This document shows positions 6,970 to 15,251 of a stretch of 28,462 nt of DNA, piece by piece. Source of the DNA: JAQVEB01 sp028698105. GTDB lineage: Bacteria > Bacteroidota > Bacteroidia > Bacteroidales > Dysgonomonadaceae. The stretch is taken from assembly GCA_964293155.1 (NCBI GenBank), contig CAXYYA010000041.1:1-28462 (forward strand). Direction: 5' to 3'. A program made the position numbers and the translations under genes. Below the pieces are notes generated by a model that saw nothing but the letters and a program-made list of their open reading frames with translations, was not told the DNA's origin and did not search any database. The first letter of the stretch is position 1. Each line of letters begins with the position of its first letter.

Positions 6970-9843
6970 TTATCTTCGACACACATCCTTAAATGCACAC
7001 CATTCGCAATTTTTCTCGTTCAGGGTTTGCGAAAAAGGTATTTCGGGGTTAAAAATGTCTGTTAAGCAGGCATTAAACCTGTCGGTAAATTCTTCCATAT
7101 AAACCGATATATCGGTGACGGGCTGATTGCCGTAGCTAATTACGGGGTTAAAGTTCTTAAATAACGAACGAAGGTAGTAAATAGCCGGTGATATAGTTTT
7201 ATCCGAATCCTGCTTTAAGTAAAAAAGCGCGTACACGAAAACCTGCAAAATCTGGTACGGACGGTTGTTTTTGGAAGCGTCAAAAAGCTGTTCGACGGAT
7301 TTGAAATCGGTTGCACCGGAACCCGTTTTATAATCAATAACGCGGTACGTGTTCCCAATCCGGTCAATGCGGTCTATGCTTCCCTTAAAATTCACCACCA
7401 GGCTGTCGTTTACGCTGTAATGCGTATCGAACCGGTACTCCGAACCCACATATTGAAACGGCGAAAACTGCTTATCTACACGGAGGGTTTGTTTCACATA
7501 GTCACGCAAAATCTCCCCTATCAGGTAATGCTGTCCCTGCAAGGGTTTCGGGTTATTTTCGTCTTTAAAATAATAACGGGCAAATGCCTTTTCGATCATC
7601 TCCGTCAGATACGCATCGTTTTTGGTTATTTCAGCAAGAACATCAGGTGTAACCGTTTGTCCCCGGTATCGGTCGTAAACCGTTTCCATTAAGCGGTGCA
7701 AGATGGAACCGAAAACATCGGCTTCAATAAACTCCTTCACCTCATCTTCTTCCGAAAGCCCTTCTACGGCCGTAAAATAAAACTGCAACGGGCAGTTAAT
7801 GTAATTATTGATGAGCGAAGCCGATAACGACGCATCTCCGCCGGCGCGAAATTTATCGAGCTTGCGCATCACATCGGGTGTTTTGGCAACCGAAACGGGC
7901 AATATTTTGGGAGCGGAAACATCGTAACCTGCCACCCGCTCGCGAATATCGAATGCATCGCCATACAAGTATTTCAGTTGATAAAAATAGCGGCTCACCT
8001 CACCCGACTGCAACTCCTCGGCACGGGTATCGTAAAGCATAAAAACGCGCTTCGCGCGACTGATCATTCGGTAGAAATGATAAGCGTACGTGCTGTCCTG
8101 ATGTTCGTATGTGGGCAACCCGAAACCTTTTCGCAAGGTGTACGGGATAAACGAATTGGTAGGCTTTTTGAGTGGAAATATCCCTTCGTTCATCGAAAGC
8201 AGGATCAGGTTATCGAAATCCAGTACACGGGTTTCAAGTACGCCCATAATTTGCAATCCCGATAGCGGCTCGCCGCTGAATGGCACGCTGATGCCCTGTA
8301 CCAACCGTTTGAGCAGACGAAAATAGGTGTCCGTTGTCAACGGTTTCGCTTCGCGAAGGGTGTCCTGCAGACGGATTATGGATTTATAGTATTGTACGAT
8401 AAATTCCCGTTCCAAATCCAACGGACGGGCATCGGCACGGAGAGCATCGTCGCGGTGTTGTTCGTTTGTTATATCGCGATAAACCTGCTCCAGTATCTCT
8501 TTCAAATAATCGGAAACCTCTCCAACTCCCGATACCGGCCTGAAAATCAACTGCAACAATTTTTGGCGGGGAATTTCGGAACCGGTAACAACGATACGGT
8601 TCTGCCGAAGAATATATTCCTTCAACTCTGCCGCTTCTTCTGCCGTGCAAACACTTATCAGCGGATGATTTAAAACGGCAAGCACCGTTTTGTAATAAAA
8701 CACGTTTTCGCCTTCGCCCTGTTTGCGCACGTTGCGCTGCAAATCGGCGATATGATCCACCAAACTGGCTACCGAAGCGTGCGAGAGCCCGTAACCCATG
8801 GTGACGTTTATTTTCCCGAATTCCTGTGGAATGGAATATAAAACGGGCAGCAACAAATTTTCGTCGGGTAAAACAACGGCGGTATTGATCGCTTCATCGG
8901 GCGAGGTGGCGCCCGTTTCAAGAAGATGCGACAGGATGCGGGTAACGTGCTTTGCCTGTCCCACTCCCGATGGAATGCCGATAACTTCGATAACGGGCCT
9001 CTTCCCCGCCTCTTCGCTATTTTCAAAGGGCAACTTAGATGGAAAACGCGAAAGATTTTCCTTAACCCACAACGATGCACGATTATCTTCATCGCGCACG
9101 AGGGGCGATTCGTAATCCCAGTAAAAATCGGCTACGCCGGTATTTTTCAGGTATTCCAGCAAAACGGCTTCCGCAGGCGTCAATGCGTTTAACCCCACGA
9201 ACACGATACCGGAAAACCCCAGGTTTACATTTTCGTTTGCCCTGGCTTTCGCTGCAACCGCACGAAACATCATGCCCTCGTAGGCTTCGCCTTTTTCGTG
9301 AAGTTCGGCACGGAAGCGCGTATAAAGCTCATGAAGGATTTGCCATGTTTCCTGAAACTTTTTCTTCGTTTCGTTATCTTCCACAGGCATAAAACTTTCC
9401 CAGAATCGGCGGATCGCCGCAATTTGTAAGGGTGTGAGGTACGACATATCGCCATCCAGCGATTTCAGGTCCTTTACGTTTCTGAAAACCTGTTCGGCAT
9501 CGGCCAGATGCTTGTCCACATCATTGAAATCGTTGAGCAGCATTTCGCCCCAATACAAAAAATCGTCAAACGAATCATCGGAACCGCTTATGTCAGCATA
9601 GTGCCTGTACAACATCACCAGCATCTCTATCCTGTCCGCCATCTGATAATCGGACAACGATTGAAACAACTCCTGAATGGTTATAATGCCGGGCGAGAAC
9701 AACGGCTTTCCCGCAATCTCCGCCAAATATTTCTGAAAGAAAACGCCTGCACGGCGGTTTGGGAAAACAAAGGTGTGCTTGTAGAGTTGGGTGCCGAATT
9801 TTTCGTTGAAAATGGCAGCTATACGGTGCAGGAATGGAATCAT
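6970..9843 (-). CDS. AddB-like PD-(D/E)XK nuclease with Fe-S cluster motif
   Basis: 957 residues from the ATG at 9843. An upstream start at 9912 would read through the toxin remnant and is rejected. It is the AddB type of double-strand-break repair exonuclease. The C-terminal RecB-like nuclease has GSIDRID (D824/D827) and VIDYKTG (D837, K839). Four cysteines suit a 4Fe-4S staple: C684 (INCPLQFY) and C946, C949, C955. At the N-terminus, where a Walker A loop would lie, there is VFPNRRAGVFF, so no intact P-loop; Bacteroidetes AddB proteins appear similar. An AddA/UvrD partner is not in the window. The start codon overlaps the stop of the decayed toxin gene (ATGA), so it may be expressed from the antitoxin promoter. 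Confidence 0.88.
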   Translation of the reverse strand: MIPFLHRIAAIFNEKFGTQLYKHTFVFPNRRAGVFFQKYLAEIAGKPLFSPGIITIQELFQSLSDYQMADRIEMLVMLYRHYADISGSDDSFDDFLYWGEMLLNDFNDVDKHLADAEQVFRNVKDLKSLDGDMSYLTPLQIAAIRRFWESFMPVEDNETKKKFQETWQILHELYTRFRAELHEKGEAYEGMMFRAVAAKARANENVNLGFSGIVFVGLNALTPAEAVLLEYLKNTGVADFYWDYESPLVRDEDNRASLWVKENLSRFPSKLPFENSEEAGKRPVIEVIGIPSGVGQAKHVTRILSHLLETGATSPDEAINTAVVLPDENLLLPVLYSIPQEFGKINVTMGYGLSHASVASLVDHIADLQRNVRKQGEGENVFYYKTVLAVLNHPLISVCTAEEAAELKEYILRQNRIVVTGSEIPRQKLLQLIFRPVSGVGEVSDYLKEILEQVYRDITNEQHRDDALRADARPLDLEREFIVQYYKSIIRLQDTLREAKPLTTDTYFRLLKRLVQGISVPFSGEPLSGLQIMGVLETRVLDFDNLILLSMNEGIFPLKKPTNSFIPYTLRKGFGLPTYEHQDSTYAYHFYRMISRAKRVFMLYDTRAEELQSGEVSRYFYQLKYLYGDAFDIRERVAGYDVSAPKILPVSVAKTPDVMRKLDKFRAGGDASLSASLINNYINCPLQFYFTAVEGLSEEDEVKEFIEADVFGSILHRLMETVYDRYRGQTVTPDVLAEITKNDAYLTEMIEKAFARYYFKDENNPKPLQGQHYLIGEILRDYVKQTLRVDKQFSPFQYVGSEYRFDTHYSVNDSLVVNFKGSIDRIDRIGNTYRVIDYKTGSGATDFKSVEQLFDASKNNRPYQILQVFVYALFYLKQDSDKTISPAIYYLRSLFKNFNPVISYGNQPVTDISVYMEEFTDRFNACLTDIFNPEIPFSQTLNEKNCEWCAFKDVCRR

Positions 9844-10170
9844 GGTTTTAATTTTTCGATTTCTTCCCAAATATCTTCTTTGATCAGTTCCCAATACTTT
9901 CCTTTCAGACATATTGGCATAAAATCATCATCGGCATATTGAAAATCAATCATTTTTTTGAGTATCTCTGTTTGAGAAAACGAATACGGATAACGCTCCT
10001 TAAAAAAATCCAACATTTCCGAAAGCGAAAATATATTGAGTAGTTCGTGAATATCCCAAAAGTCTTTTTTTCGTCCGTTGTGGGCAACAATATTCGCGCA
10101 TTTTCATCAAGCGAGTCAGCACGTTCCAAAGTTCGGAAGAAACGGTGCTTTGATAGAGCTTTCTTTCCAT
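9840..10170 (-). pseudogene. Decayed AbiEii/AbiGii-type nucleotidyltransferase toxin
   Basis: Two pieces of one family lie in different frames. The first, from the ATG at 10170, reads MERKLYQSTVSSELWNVLTR, matching the start of AbiEii-like toxins, and soon loses frame. The second is in the frame ending at 9840 and reads KDFWDIHELLNIFSLSEMLD, continuing through KERYPYSFSQ and ICLKGKYWELIKEDIW, which fits the family C-terminus. The nucleotidyltransferase core between them (the GGTSLSL and DIDLF motifs expected in this family) is absent, so an internal deletion plus frameshift has removed the catalytic part. It starts 2 bp after the antitoxin stop, the normal arrangement for such pairs. The second piece ends on the TGA that overlaps the addB ATG. 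Confidence 0.8.
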
Positions 10171-10172
10171 TA

Positions 10173-10688
10173 TCATTCGGTTTTCAAATGTTTTTGCACG
10201 TTTTCTTGGAACACAGGATAAAATGAATGGGTGTTTTCCAACTCTTTTTCAACGGTTTCTCTACCATAAAATCGAATAATTTCATTTATTTCATCCGCAT
10301 TGCCCCGTTCAAAAACACGTTTAACAACGGCTTTTCTCTGTCTTATCCAATCGATTTTCTGCATATCGGTATCCCAAAACAACATGTTGCTGAACTTTAA
10401 CAGATTGGGCTTTTGCCCGTTTTTGGCCATTACGTATTTCTGCTTTTTCACTTCGTAAAAAGCCTGCAACTGCATAAAATACGCCTCGTCTGCGTCAAGT
10501 GCTTTGCCGAGTTTGATTGACAAGGTGGGATTTATGCCCCGCCGTTCATTACAAATGGCATTAATGGTTTGGGGATGTTCCCCCAAAGAAAGTGCGAACT
10601 GCTTAGCTTGCAGCCCTTTTTTCTTCAACTCGCGCCGCAAAACGGCTCCAGGATGAATGCCGCGTATTTTTGTTATTTCGGGTAGCAC
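10173..10688 (-). CDS. HigA-like XRE antitoxin of an AbiEii-type pair (orphaned)
   Basis: 171 residues. Residues 1-70 form a helix-turn-helix of the HigA/addiction-module type (IRGIHPGAVLRRELKKKGL, then ALSLGEHPQTINAICNERRG as the DNA-reading part). The C-terminal part holds FWDTDMQKIDWIRQRKAV and VFERGN-DEINEIIRFYG, a domain (DUF6922-like) usually found in antitoxins paired with AbiEii nucleotidyltransferases. The start is GTG at 10688, with an in-frame stop five codons upstream. The frame is intact, although the toxin gene behind it is destroyed, so it may persist as an autoregulator or by chance. A promoter and a palindromic operator candidate lie directly upstream. Confidence 0.85.
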   Translation of the reverse strand: MLPEITKIRGIHPGAVLRRELKKKGLQAKQFALSLGEHPQTINAICNERRGINPTLSIKLGKALDADEAYFMQLQAFYEVKKQKYVMAKNGQKPNLLKFSNMLFWDTDMQKIDWIRQRKAVVKRVFERGNADEINEIIRFYGRETVEKELENTHSFYPVFQENVQKHLKTE

Positions 10689-10709
10689 CGTGAAATAAAT
10701 TTATTGATA

Positions 10710-10740
10710 CAAAAATAGAAAAAGTTTTTTGATAAACAAA
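10710..10740 (-). promoter_or_regulatory. Promoter of the orphan antitoxin
   Basis: On the minus strand a TTTG -33 element (10737-10740) and a TATTTTTG -7 box (10710-10717) are 19 bp apart. This is the best full match to the Bacteroidetes promoter consensus in the window, 21 bp upstream of the GTG start. Confidence 0.75.
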
Positions 10741-10748
10741 TTTGTTTA
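10733..10748. promoter_or_regulatory. 16-bp palindromic operator candidate
   Basis: TAAACAAATTTGTTTA is a perfect 16-bp palindrome that covers the -33 element of the antitoxin promoter. A dyad at this position fits autorepression by the HTH antitoxin. Confidence 0.6.
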
Positions 10749-10867
10749 CTAAAAATATCTTTTCTTTGGACATCTACAATATTTACCCAATTAATGAGGT
10801 CAAACAAAATAGATTTTGTGTTGTTGGAAATCAACGTTTGTCCGATACGTTTTTAATGCATTCTCAG

Positions 10868-10907
10868 GTAAAAAGCCGCAAGAGTTTTTTACAACCCTTA
10901 CGGCTTT
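10868..10907 (-). terminator. Rho-independent terminator of gdhA
   Basis: Read on the minus strand, AAAGCCGUAAG pairs with CUUGCGGCUUU (11 bp, one G-U) and is followed by a short U-run. It lies 35 bp beyond the gdhA stop. Confidence 0.75.
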
Positions 10908-10941
10908 CCGTGATTTTTTCAATAATGTATCAGATAATTCT

Positions 10942-12279
10942 TTACACTACACCTTGCGCCATCATCGCGTCGGCTACTTTCATGAAGCCGGCTACGTTAG
11001 CGCCTTTCACGTAGTTTATATATCCATCTTTTCCTGTTCCGTACTTCACGCACTGTGCATGAATATTGGACATGATAAAATGTAATTTCTCATCTACTTC
11101 GGCCTCCGACCAGTTTAAATGCATGGCATTTTGCGTCATTTCCAAACCAGAAGTGGCTACCCCGCCGGCGTTAACAGCCTTGCCGGGAGCAAACAACACC
11201 TGTTTTTCGATAAACAAATCAACAGCTTCGGCCGTGCAGCCCATATTCGATATTTCCGCCACACACATAACATTGTTATTGATCAACATGCGGGCATCTT
11301 CCTCGTTCAGTTCATTCTGAATGGCACAAGGCAGGGCAATATCCACCTTTTGTTCCCACGGGCGTTTTCCGGGGAAAAACGTTGCTTCGGGAAATTCCTG
11401 TACGTAAGGCTCTACAATATCCTGACCGGATGAACGAAGATCGAGCATATACGCAATTTTCTTCCCTGAAATACCTTGCGGATCGTAAACGTAACCATCG
11501 GGACCCGATATCGTAACTACTTTTGCTCCCAGTTGGGTAGCTTTCAGAGCGGCGCCCCAAGCCACGTTGCCGAAACCAGAGATAGCAACGGTTTTATCTT
11601 TGATGTCGATGCCGTGCTCGCGCAACATTTGGTTCACAAAATAAAGTCCTCCGAATCCGGTAGCTTCAGGACGAATTAACGATCCGCCGTAAGACAATCC
11701 TTTTCCGGTGAGCGTGCCGGTGTTTTCGCGTGCCAGTTTTTTGTACATACCGTACAAATATCCGATCTCGCGTGCGCCTACGCCGATATCGCCGGCCGGA
11801 ACGTCCGTATCGGGACCGATGTTGCGCCACAACTCGATCATAAACGCCTGGCAAAAACGCATGATCTCGCCGTTGGAACGGCCGCGGATACTAAAGTCCG
11901 AACCACCCTTGGCACCTCCCATCGGAAGCGAGGTAAGTGCATTCTTAAACGTTTGTTCAAACCCCAGGAATTTTAGCGATGATAGCGTTACCGAAGCATG
12001 AAAACGCAATCCGCCCTTGTACGGGCCAATGGCGTTGTTAAACTGAACGCGGTAACCGGTATTCACGTGAATATCTCCCTGATCATCCACCCAGGGCACT
12101 TTAAACGTGAAGATACGATCAGGCTCAACCAGTTGTTCGATGATTCGCGCTTTTTCAAATTCGGGATGTTCGTTGTAAACTTCCTCAATTGAAGTTAAAA
12201 CTTCTCTTACTGCCTGCAGATACTCGGCTTCGCCGGGATGTTTGGCTTCGAGCTGTGTCATTATGTCATTCACTCTCAT
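10942..12279 (-). CDS. gdhA: Glutamate dehydrogenase, NADP-type, hexameric
   Basis: 445 residues, the normal size for small hexameric glutamate dehydrogenases. It interconverts 2-oxoglutarate plus ammonium and glutamate, feeding nitrogen assimilation in the cytosol. Visible features are the substrate-site stretch IGPYKGGLRFH (84-94), the catalytic-lysine motif LPMGGAKGGSDF with K124 (118-129), and the Rossmann GFGNVAWGAA of the coenzyme domain near residue 236. The overall pattern is closest to NADP-specific enzymes, but coenzyme choice is inferred. It is a single gene with its own terminator and a -7 box (12312-12319). Confidence 0.95.
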   Translation of the reverse strand: MRVNDIMTQLEAKHPGEAEYLQAVREVLTSIEEVYNEHPEFEKARIIEQLVEPDRIFTFKVPWVDDQGDIHVNTGYRVQFNNAIGPYKGGLRFHASVTLSSLKFLGFEQTFKNALTSLPMGGAKGGSDFSIRGRSNGEIMRFCQAFMIELWRNIGPDTDVPAGDIGVGAREIGYLYGMYKKLARENTGTLTGKGLSYGGSLIRPEATGFGGLYFVNQMLREHGIDIKDKTVAISGFGNVAWGAALKATQLGAKVVTISGPDGYVYDPQGISGKKIAYMLDLRSSGQDIVEPYVQEFPEATFFPGKRPWEQKVDIALPCAIQNELNEEDARMLINNNVMCVAEISNMGCTAEAVDLFIEKQVLFAPGKAVNAGGVATSGLEMTQNAMHLNWSEAEVDEKLHFIMSNIHAQCVKYGTGKDGYINYVKGANVAGFMKVADAMMAQGVV

Positions 12280-12311
12280 ATTATAAAAGGTTTTTATGAT
12301 GTTTCACTTGA

Positions 12312-12319
12312 CAAAGGTA
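12312..12319 (-). promoter_or_regulatory. Candidate -7 box for gdhA
   Basis: The minus strand reads TACCTTTG, fitting TAnnTTTG, 33 bp upstream of the gdhA ATG. No clear -33 element is present. Confidence 0.5.
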
Positions 12320-12614
12320 TAGATAAATTTGAAATAATGATAGTTTTTAAGCGATTTTTATATGAAAAAGTGGAAAATTTTGTCATTTGCTCCGGACAAA
12401 ATAAGTTTCTAACAATCAAATATTTATCGAAAGAAAAGAAATCATATTTGGATTGTTTTATTTTAATGGTTTCATGCTGTGCAAAGTTTATTTTTATCAG
12501 CAATCGCTTGCAATTTAATCGAATTTGAAAGATTGATCACTCACCGCCGGAATCATTTATTGTCATACACGGAATCGGGGAAAATAAAAATTCGCACATT
12601 CATTGATAAATTCG

Positions 12615-12622
12615 TATTTTTG
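12615..12622 (+). promoter_or_regulatory. Candidate -7 box for trmB-mrp
   Basis: TATTTTTG lies 27 bp before the trmB ATG. A weak TTCG sits near the -33 position. Confidence 0.5.
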
Positions 12623-12648
12623 TAAAAAAAATAGCGAAAACTCAAAGC

Positions 12649-13413
12649 ATGGGAAAAAACAAACTCGCCAAATTTGCCGATATGGCATCGTACGACAATG
12701 TGTTTCAATATACGTTTGAGAAACTAAAAAAGGAAGGATTTCCACTCGCGGGTAAATGGAACACGTTCTTCAAAAACGACAATCCGATCGTGCTGGAATT
12801 AGGTTGCGGTAAAGGGGAATACACGATTGGGCTGGCGAAACTTTTTCCCGAAAAAAATTTTATCGGTATTGACATTAAAGGGGCGCGCATGTGGACAGGT
12901 GCGACCGAAGCTCGAAACGAAAACCTGGCGAATGTGGCTTTTTTACGTACACACATTGAACTTATCGGCCGTTTTTTCGCCGAAAACGAAGTTTCGGAAA
13001 TTTGGATCACTTTTCCCGATCCGCAAATGAAGAAAACCAACAAACGGCTCACATCAACCCGTTTCATGAAAGAGTACAGCCGGATTTTAAAGCCCCACGG
13101 TATCGTGCATCTGAAAACCGACAGCAACTTCCTGTACACCTACACCAAAGCAATGGTTGAAGTAAACAACCTCAACGTGCTTTTCGATACCGACGACTTA
13201 TACAACTCGGCGTTAGAAGATATAATCCTGCAAATCCAGACTTTTTATGAACAACAATGGCGCTCGCGCGGTTTAAACATCAAATACGTAAAATTTATCG
13301 TTCCAAAGAACAAAGACTGGTTGGAACCGGATATTGAAATCGAAAAGGATGAGTATCGGAGTTTTGGAAGAAGGGCAGCCCCCTCCGACTCCCCCAAAAG
13401 GGGAGAGAAATAG
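12649..13413 (+). CDS. trmB: tRNA (guanine-N7-)-methyltransferase
   Basis: 254 residues; makes m7G46 in the variable loop of tRNAs using S-adenosylmethionine. The SAM-binding motif VLELGCGKGEYTI is at residues 48-60, the acidic ribose-binding loop FIGIDIKGARM follows at 71-81, and the family signature TFPDPQ is at 121-126 with KKTNKRL after it. The last dozen residues (AAPSDSPKRGEK) and the stop codon come from a copy of the GC-rich dispersed repeat, so the natural C-terminus has been replaced or extended. mrp follows 83 bp downstream and is probably co-transcribed. Confidence 0.95.
   Translation: MGKNKLAKFADMASYDNVFQYTFEKLKKEGFPLAGKWNTFFKNDNPIVLELGCGKGEYTIGLAKLFPEKNFIGIDIKGARMWTGATEARNENLANVAFLRTHIELIGRFFAENEVSEIWITFPDPQMKKTNKRLTSTRFMKEYSRILKPHGIVHLKTDSNFLYTYTKAMVEVNNLNVLFDTDDLYNSALEDIILQIQTFYEQQWRSRGLNIKYVKFIVPKNKDWLEPDIEIEKDEYRSFGRRAAPSDSPKRGEK
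13377..13409 (+). repeat. GC-rich dispersed repeat, copy at the trmB 3' end
   Basis: Arms CCCCCTCCGACTCCCCC and AAGGGGAGAGAA. The copy encodes the trmB tail, and the TAG stop follows directly. It forms an inverted pair with the copy at 13456-13490. Confidence 0.8.
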
Positions 13414-13455
13414 CTGACGACAAAAAAACAACAATAATCATAAATTCACAATCCC

Positions 13456-13490
13456 AATTCTCCCCTTTCGGGGGAGATTAGAGGGGGCTT
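13456..13490 (-). repeat. GC-rich dispersed repeat, inverted copy before mrp
   Basis: The same repeat as at 13377-13409, in opposite orientation, with 46 bp between the two. Its GAGGGGG end lies about 10 bases upstream of the mrp ATG (13497), where a Shine-Dalgarno would act. Confidence 0.8.
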
Positions 13491-13496
13491 AAAATT

Positions 13497-14606
13497 ATGG
13501 CAATATATCCAAATTTAATTATCGAAGCGCTGAAAAACGTGCGCTACCCGGGAACGGGACAAGACATTGTTTCCGCCGGCATGGTGGAAGACGACATCCG
13601 CATAGACGGAATGAAAGTGAGCTTCTCGCTCATCACCGAAAAACAGAACGACCCGTTTATCAAGTCACTGGTAAAAATGGCGGAACAGGCCATTCTCACG
13701 TACGCCGATCCGAATATTCAGATCAAAGGAAATATTTCGGTGAAATCGAAACAGGCACCCCGACCGGCTGTAACCGCGTTTTTGCCGGGCGTTAAAAACA
13801 TCATTGCCGTAGCATCGGGAAAAGGCGGTGTTGGTAAAAGCACCGTGTGCACGAACCTGGCTGTGGCGTTGGCACACAAAGGCTACAAAGTGGGATTGTT
13901 GGATGCCGATATTTTCGGTCCATCCGTTCCAAAAATGTTAGGAGCCGAAGATGCCTCGCCGATATTGGAGAAAAAAAATGGCCGCGATTTGATCATTCCC
14001 ATTGAAAATTACGGCGTAAAAATGCTTTCTATCGGCTTTTTCGTAAAGAAAGAAGATGCCGTGGTATGGCGCGGCGCCATGGCGGGAAACGCGCTTAAGC
14101 AACTGATCGGCGATGCCGACTGGGGTGAACTGGATTATTTCCTCATTGATTTCCCTCCGGGAACAAGTGATATTCACCTCACCCTCGTGCAAACGCTACC
14201 TATCACAGGCGCCGTAATCGTGAGCACGCCGCAAGAAGTGGCACTCGCCGATGCGCGCAAAGGGATCAGCATGTTTACGGGCGATAAAGTGAACGTACCC
14301 ATTCTCGGATTGGTAGAAAATATGGCGTGGTTTACGCCTGCGGAGTTGCCCGAGAACAAATACTATATCTTTGGGAAAGATGGTTGTAAACGGTTGGCGG
14401 AGCAAAGCGGCTATGCATTGCTGGGGCAAATCCCCATCGTGCAAAGCATTCGCGAAGCAGGCGACGACGGGCAACCCGTGGCGCTCAACCCGAACAGCAT
14501 TACCGGAATGGCGTTTGCCGAACTTGCCGGCCACGTAGTGGATGCGGTGGACAAACGTAACCGTGAGTTACCGAAAACGGGAATTGTGGAGATTACAACG
14601 AAATAA
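13497..14606 (+). CDS. Mrp/ApbC-type Fe-S cluster carrier ATPase
   Basis: 369 residues. An N-terminal MIP18/DUF59 domain (about 1-85) precedes a P-loop ATPase with the deviant Walker A SGKGGVGKST (107-116), as in Mrp/NBP35 proteins. These bind and pass on Fe-S clusters to apo-enzymes in the cytosol. Where E. coli Mrp has a CxxC cluster ligand after VENM, this protein reads VENMAWFTPAELPENKYYIFG with no cysteines, a form also seen in Bacteroidetes homologues. Cluster binding, if kept, needs other ligands. The last 33 codons are echoed by a diverged copy at 15252-15350, beyond a toxin-antitoxin pair. Confidence 0.93.
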   Translation: MAIYPNLIIEALKNVRYPGTGQDIVSAGMVEDDIRIDGMKVSFSLITEKQNDPFIKSLVKMAEQAILTYADPNIQIKGNISVKSKQAPRPAVTAFLPGVKNIIAVASGKGGVGKSTVCTNLAVALAHKGYKVGLLDADIFGPSVPKMLGAEDASPILEKKNGRDLIIPIENYGVKMLSIGFFVKKEDAVVWRGAMAGNALKQLIGDADWGELDYFLIDFPPGTSDIHLTLVQTLPITGAVIVSTPQEVALADARKGISMFTGDKVNVPILGLVENMAWFTPAELPENKYYIFGKDGCKRLAEQSGYALLGQIPIVQSIREAGDDGQPVALNPNSITGMAFAELAGHVVDAVDKRNRELPKTGIVEITTK

Positions 14607-14610
14607 TTAT

Positions 14611-14664
14611 TTTCACGCAGATTTTGCAGATTGATTCGCGGATTTATGCGGATTTTTTCTGCGA
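14611..14664 (+). repeat. AATCTGCG-type repeat, arm after mrp
   Basis: Contains CACGCAGATTTTGCAGATT and CGCGGATTTATGCGGATT words. It begins 5 bp after the mrp stop. A related arm in opposite orientation is at 15545-15592, so the pair frames the toxin-antitoxin genes. Confidence 0.6.
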
Positions 14665-14727
14665 CAAATTTAAAATAAAATTCGACATTCAACAAATTAT
14701 GTATAAATTGCACAAAAATAGCGCACT

Positions 14728-14964
14728 ATGAACGATACCCTGTATTTAAAGAAAAGCCTTATCTCGCGAATAGAAACTTCAACCGACGTGAATTTTTTGA
14801 AGGCTCTGCAAACCATTTTCGATAGTTCCGAAAAAGAACTGTATAAATTGAATGATGCTCAAACGCAATCCATCGAAGCGGGAAGAAAAGATATTGAAGC
14901 CGGAAAATGCAAGCCTCACAAACAAGTAATGGATGAAATGAAAGTATGGCTGAAAAAACAATAA
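14728..14964 (+). CDS. Type II antitoxin (RelE/ParE partner)
   Basis: 78 residues, highly charged and helical. The C-terminal half follows the pattern of antitoxins paired with ParE/RelE toxins: LNDAQTQSIEAGRKDIEAGK, a conserved HKQVMDEMKVWLKK end. The N-terminal part would bind DNA and the C-terminus would wrap the toxin. It overlaps the next gene by 19 bp, the usual translational coupling of such pairs. The pair sits between mrp and a second copy of the mrp 3' end. Confidence 0.8.
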   Translation: MNDTLYLKKSLISRIETSTDVNFLKALQTIFDSSEKELYKLNDAQTQSIEAGRKDIEAGKCKPHKQVMDEMKVWLKKQ

Positions 14965-15248
14965 TATGGTCGGAAAGAGCTGACGACGAATTGAAAGGCA
15001 TATTAGAATTCTATAACACCCGAAATGGCAACACAAAATATAGCTTCAAGTTGCTTGCGAAGATCGAAGAAATTTCGGAAATTCTTTCGAAGAATGAATA
15101 TATAGGTCGACTTGCCGATGATAAGAAAACACGTGTAATAGTGATGGATGCTTATCTTATTTTTTACGAAATTGACGAATTTCAAATAAACATTCTTTCT
15201 TTTTGGGATAACAGGCAAAATCCTGAAAATAGGATCGATAAAATATGA
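14946..15248 (+). CDS. RelE/ParE-family toxin
   Basis: 100 residues. The N-terminal strand-helix (IIWSERADDELKGILEFYN) and the C-terminal strands (TRVIVMDAYLIFYEIDEFQINILSFWDNRQNPENRI) have the RelE/ParE fold order, with the family's typical WDNRQNP end. Members are either ribosome-dependent mRNA nucleases (RelE) or gyrase poisons (ParE). The sequence alone does not settle which. The frame is complete, so the toxin is probably active with its antitoxin directly upstream. Confidence 0.85.
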   Translation: MAEKTIIWSERADDELKGILEFYNTRNGNTKYSFKLLAKIEEISEILSKNEYIGRLADDKKTRVIVMDAYLIFYEIDEFQINILSFWDNRQNPENRIDKI

Positions 15249-15251
15249 AAT

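Larger units (their letters stand above)
12280..12648. other. Divergent intergenic region gdhA / trmB
   Basis: 369 bp of AT-rich DNA with no credible gene. It holds the minus-strand -7 box for gdhA and the plus-strand -7 box for trmB near its two ends. Short open frames here have no coding character and no family match. I see no structured RNA. Confidence 0.6.

Noticed and set aside
9844..9912. Longer start for the AddB-like protein
   Set aside because: The extra residues are an out-of-frame reading of the toxin remnant; MIPFLHRIAAIF at 9843 is the family-like start.
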